NCBI GenBank assembly: GCA_027019885.1
Contig: JALUWC010000374.1
Coordinates: 1 to 8,631, forward strand
DNA from: Geoglobus sp.
GTDB lineage: Archaea; Halobacteriota; Archaeoglobi; Archaeoglobales; Archaeoglobaceae
DNA length: 8,631 nucleotides
Direction of reading: 5' to 3'
Both the position numbers and the translations under genes were made by a program. This document shows positions 6,607 to 8,631 of the stretch, piece by piece. The number at the start of each line of letters is the position of its first letter. Position 1 is the first letter of the stretch. The notes under the pieces are model-generated. The model worked only from the letters and a program-made list of their open reading frames with translations. It searched no databases and was not told where the DNA came from.

Positions 6607-7376
6607 TGTTATTCAGAATTGCCAGATTCCTGCCATACATTCTGGTGATCTATCTTGTTCTCCCCATCATATCCGCCTTTATGCTTCTCTCTTCTGTGAG
6701 TCTGGTTGACTTTTTCAAATTGTCAAATGCAATGTTCATCTCCATCGCTTCGGCTTTCGTTACAACGATCATATCAGCTCTTTTTGGAGTGCCTCTTGCC
6801 TATATGCTTGCAAGGGGTGAGAGCAGAGTGAATTATGTTGTTGAGGCTCTCGTTATCTCTCCTATCGTGCTCCCCCCTCTCGCTACCGGTCTTTTTCTCC
6901 TTTCAATTTTTTCACCAGCAGGTTTTATCGGAAATTTGGCAAATGGCTCAGGATTTCACATAACAAGAACATTCTTCGCAGTTGTTCTTGCTCAGACAGC
7001 AGTTGCTTCACCTTTTACAGTGATGTCTGCAAAGGCAGCATTTGAGGGGGTTGATGTGAAGCTGGAATTTGCCAGCAGGCTTATGGGAGCAGGAAGGCTG
7101 AAGACATTTCTGATGGTATCTCTTCCACTGGCAAAAAAGGGAATTGTTGCAGGGCTTCTGATGACTTTTGTGAGAGCTGTTGGAGAGTTTGGAGCTACTT
7201 TCATGCTTGCTTACTTCCCAAAAACTCTGCCCATATATCTCTACACGTCCTATCTCAGAGGCGGCATTAGAGAAGCTGTACCGGCAGCAATTGTTCTGTG
7301 GTTGATAGGCGTGGTGGTTTTTATACTGATGAGAGCGACTGGTGATGAGCTTGCTGGAACTGGAAGAAGTGGTTAA
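6606..7376 (+). CDS. wtpB: Molybdate/tungstate ABC transporter permease (WtpB/ModB-like)
   Basis: This membrane permease of 256 residues would form the homodimeric channel of the importer. It has an N-terminal membrane segment and five or so further hydrophobic helices. The cytoplasmic EAA loop that docks on the ATPase is at about residues 154-175 (EFASRLMGAG, then SLPLAKKG), and the following AVGEFGATFMLA is typical of the ModB/WtpB family. The ATG at 6606 overlaps the wtpA stop (TGATG), and GAGGTG (6594-6599) lies 6 bases upstream. GTG codons at 6597 and 6603 are alternatives but sit within or too near that site. The 3' end overlaps the start of the ATPase gene by about 30 bases, supporting one transcript. 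Confidence 0.92.
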   Translation: MLFRIARFLPYILVIYLVLPIISAFMLLSSVSLVDFFKLSNAMFISIASAFVTTIISALFGVPLAYMLARGESRVNYVVEALVISPIVLPPLATGLFLLSIFSPAGFIGNLANGSGFHITRTFFAVVLAQTAVASPFTVMSAKAAFEGVDVKLEFASRLMGAGRLKTFLMVSLPLAKKGIVAGLLMTFVRAVGEFGATFMLAYFPKTLPIYLYTSYLRGGIREAVPAAIVLWLIGVVVFILMRATGDELAGTGRSG

Positions 7377-8382
7377 AGACTTCGGCAGATTTAAACTTCA
7401 TGTGAGCGGGACCTTTGATGGACTAACAGCAATTCTTGGTCCGAGTGGTAGCGGTAAAACAACAATGCTCAACATCATAGCAGGATTCCTGAAGCATGAT
7501 AGCGGAAGAATAGTTCTCAAAGGTAGGGATATATCCCATTATCCTCCAGAAAAAAGAAGAATCGGATACGTTTTTCAGGATTATGCTCTGTTTCCCCACA
7601 TGACAGTTAGAGAAAACCTTACCTACGGAGGAGGTGATCACAAGGATGTGGCAGAAACTGTCGAAATAGATCATCTGCTTGATAGACACATCAACCAGCT
7701 TAGCGGGGGTGAAAAACAGAGGGTTGCCTTGGCAAGAGCTCTTGTCAGCGAACCAGACATCCTACTCCTCGACGAACCCATGAGCAATGTTGATGAGCTG
7801 ATGAGAAAAAGGCTGGTGATTGAGATGAACTCAATCCTGAAAGAGTTTGGCATTCCTGTAATCTATGTCACCCACAGCAGGAGAGAAGCCCTTCTGATAG
7901 CAGACAGAATAGGTGTGATGGTTGGGGGTAGAATTCTCCAGCTTGACAGGGCTGAGAGGGTTTTCGAGGAGCCGGCAAACAGGAAGGTTGCAGAGTTTAT
8001 GGGGGCTGAGAACATATACGGGGGCACCGTTCTTAAATCAGATGGGGAGCTACTGATAGAGTGGAGTGAAGGAGTGGTTAGATCCCAGAGAGCAGGATTT
8101 AAGTCAGGAGATGAAGTTGTTTTCTGCATCAGACCGGAGTATGTGATGATTGTAAGAGAGGGAAAACCTCTCGGAGATTTGCTTCAGGGCAACGTTTATG
8201 AGGGAAAAATTGTGAGAAGGATAAATGTTGGAGGGATGTTTGAGCTCGTTGTGAAACTTCAAAAAGAGATAGTCACAGCCCTCATACCAGATCACGCCTA
8301 CCACAGGCTGAAACTTGATAGCAGAGAGCACGTGAGGATAGGATTTAAAAAGAACAGGGTTCATGTAATGCCAAAGTTTTAA
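7345..8382 (+). CDS. wtpC: Molybdate/tungstate ABC transporter ATP-binding protein (WtpC/ModC-like)
   Basis: This cytoplasmic ATPase of 345 residues powers the importer. Counting from ATG 7345, it has Walker A GPSGSGKTT (32-40), the Q-loop VFQDYALFP (76-84), signature LSGGEKQR (119-126), Walker B ILLLDEP (139-145), a D-loop SNVD and the switch histidine H177 in YVTHSR. Residues from about 222 onward (ENIYGGTV, then NVYEGKIVRRINVGGMFELVV) form a C-terminal TOBE-like domain, which in relatives binds oxyanion and can inhibit transport when the metal is plentiful. All catalytic residues are present. The start is uncertain: GTG 7342, ATG 7345 and TTG 7351 are all in frame. The TTG would give MLELEEVVKDFG, a typical start for the family, 5 bases after GGTGA. 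The gene overlaps wtpB by about 26-35 bases. Confidence 0.92.
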   Translation: MSLLELEEVVKDFGRFKLHVSGTFDGLTAILGPSGSGKTTMLNIIAGFLKHDSGRIVLKGRDISHYPPEKRRIGYVFQDYALFPHMTVRENLTYGGGDHKDVAETVEIDHLLDRHINQLSGGEKQRVALARALVSEPDILLLDEPMSNVDELMRKRLVIEMNSILKEFGIPVIYVTHSRREALLIADRIGVMVGGRILQLDRAERVFEEPANRKVAEFMGAENIYGGTVLKSDGELLIEWSEGVVRSQRAGFKSGDEVVFCIRPEYVMIVREGKPLGDLLQGNVYEGKIVRRINVGGMFELVVKLQKEIVTALIPDHAYHRLKLDSREHVRIGFKKNRVHVMPKF

Positions 8383-8392
8383 GGTTTCTGGA

Positions 8393-8568
8393 AGATCCAT
8401 CAGGTTAAACAAAATCCGTAGCGGAAGAATGTATGGGAATCTCTCTTCTCTCATCAAACTGGAGAAAGCAGGGTACAGAGTATGAAAAGAGGATCTAACG
8501 AGTATATGGAGTTCAGCAATAACACGGCATACAGAGATGAACCGACGGAATTCCTGCCCCATCTTTAG
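8393..8568 (+). pseudogene. Probable relic of a winged-helix (HTH) transcriptional regulator
   Basis: One frame reads RSIRLNKIRSGR, then MYGNLSSLIKLEKAGYRV, before a TGA at 8483-8485. A second frame from 8482 continues as MKRGSNEYMEFSNNTAYRDE, then PTEFLPHL and a TAG at 8566-8568. Joined across a frameshift near 8482, the pieces resemble the end of a winged-helix domain of the ArsR-like/HTH_34 kind: GNLS..L..LE.AGY (recognition helix), then a basic wing and a T.YR.....EFL.H tail. One residue seems to be lost within the recognition helix. There is no room for the normal N-terminus before wtpC ends at 8382. I infer a decayed gene fragment. The match is by eye and could be chance. The whole interval 8383-8631 holds no intact gene on the plus strand. 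Confidence 0.4.
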
Positions 8569-8631
8569 AATACCCTTGCACCACTTCTCCATCCACACTC
8601 ATATAAGGTTTAGCGAATTCGGAGATGCCTG

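Noticed and set aside
8104..8598. 164-residue minus-strand frame overlapping the end of wtpC
   Set aside because: Two thirds lie antisense to the conserved TOBE region of wtpC, and the sequence has no recognisable domain or good start signal. I prefer the wHTH relic for the part beyond wtpC.

Overview
This window looks like chromosomal DNA from a nitrate-respiring archaeon, most likely a hyperthermophilic member of the Archaeoglobales (Ferroglobus-like). That assignment is inferred. It rests on the strong GGAGGTGA ribosome-binding sites, archaeal BRE/TATA promoter elements with near-leaderless starts, a Tfx-family regulator (an archaeal family), a WtpABC-type oxyanion transporter, and a bacterial-style NarGHJI nitrate reductase. 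No mobile element, CRISPR array, tRNA or rRNA is visible.

Layout. (1) Bases 1-5298, plus strand: a tight operon narG (3' third only) - narH - narJ - narI - narK. It encodes the C-terminus of the catalytic Mo-bisMGD subunit, the four-cluster iron-sulfur subunit, the assembly chaperone, the di-heme membrane cytochrome b and a nitrate/nitrite transporter. Genes overlap by 1 to 16 bases or are separated by 16 bases, and a T-rich run follows narK. (2) Bases 5310-5732, minus strand: a Tfx-family DNA-binding regulator, convergent with narK. (3) Bases 5733-5775: a 43-base divergent promoter region holding two facing BRE/TATA elements and a perfect 7-bp inverted repeat. (4) Bases 5776-8382, plus strand: a three-gene ABC importer of the tungstate/molybdate type (binding protein, permease, ATPase), again with overlapping genes. 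(5) Bases 8383-8631: no intact gene. About 180 bases read like the decayed remains of a winged-helix DNA-binding protein, and a short minus-strand frame is open at the right edge.

The genes make a coherent unit. Nitrate reductase needs molybdenum cofactor, the importer would supply molybdate (or tungstate), and Tfx is known from Methanothermobacter as a DNA-binding protein acting on the molybdenum formylmethanofuran dehydrogenase operon. The inference is that Tfx links metal supply, and perhaps the Mo enzyme, in this organism. The points most worth a second look are the shared divergent promoter, the apparent loss in the binding protein of a glutamate that ligands metal in archaeal WtpA, its Tat-like lipoprotein signal, the missing quinol-site lysine in NarI, and the wHTH relic downstream of wtpC.
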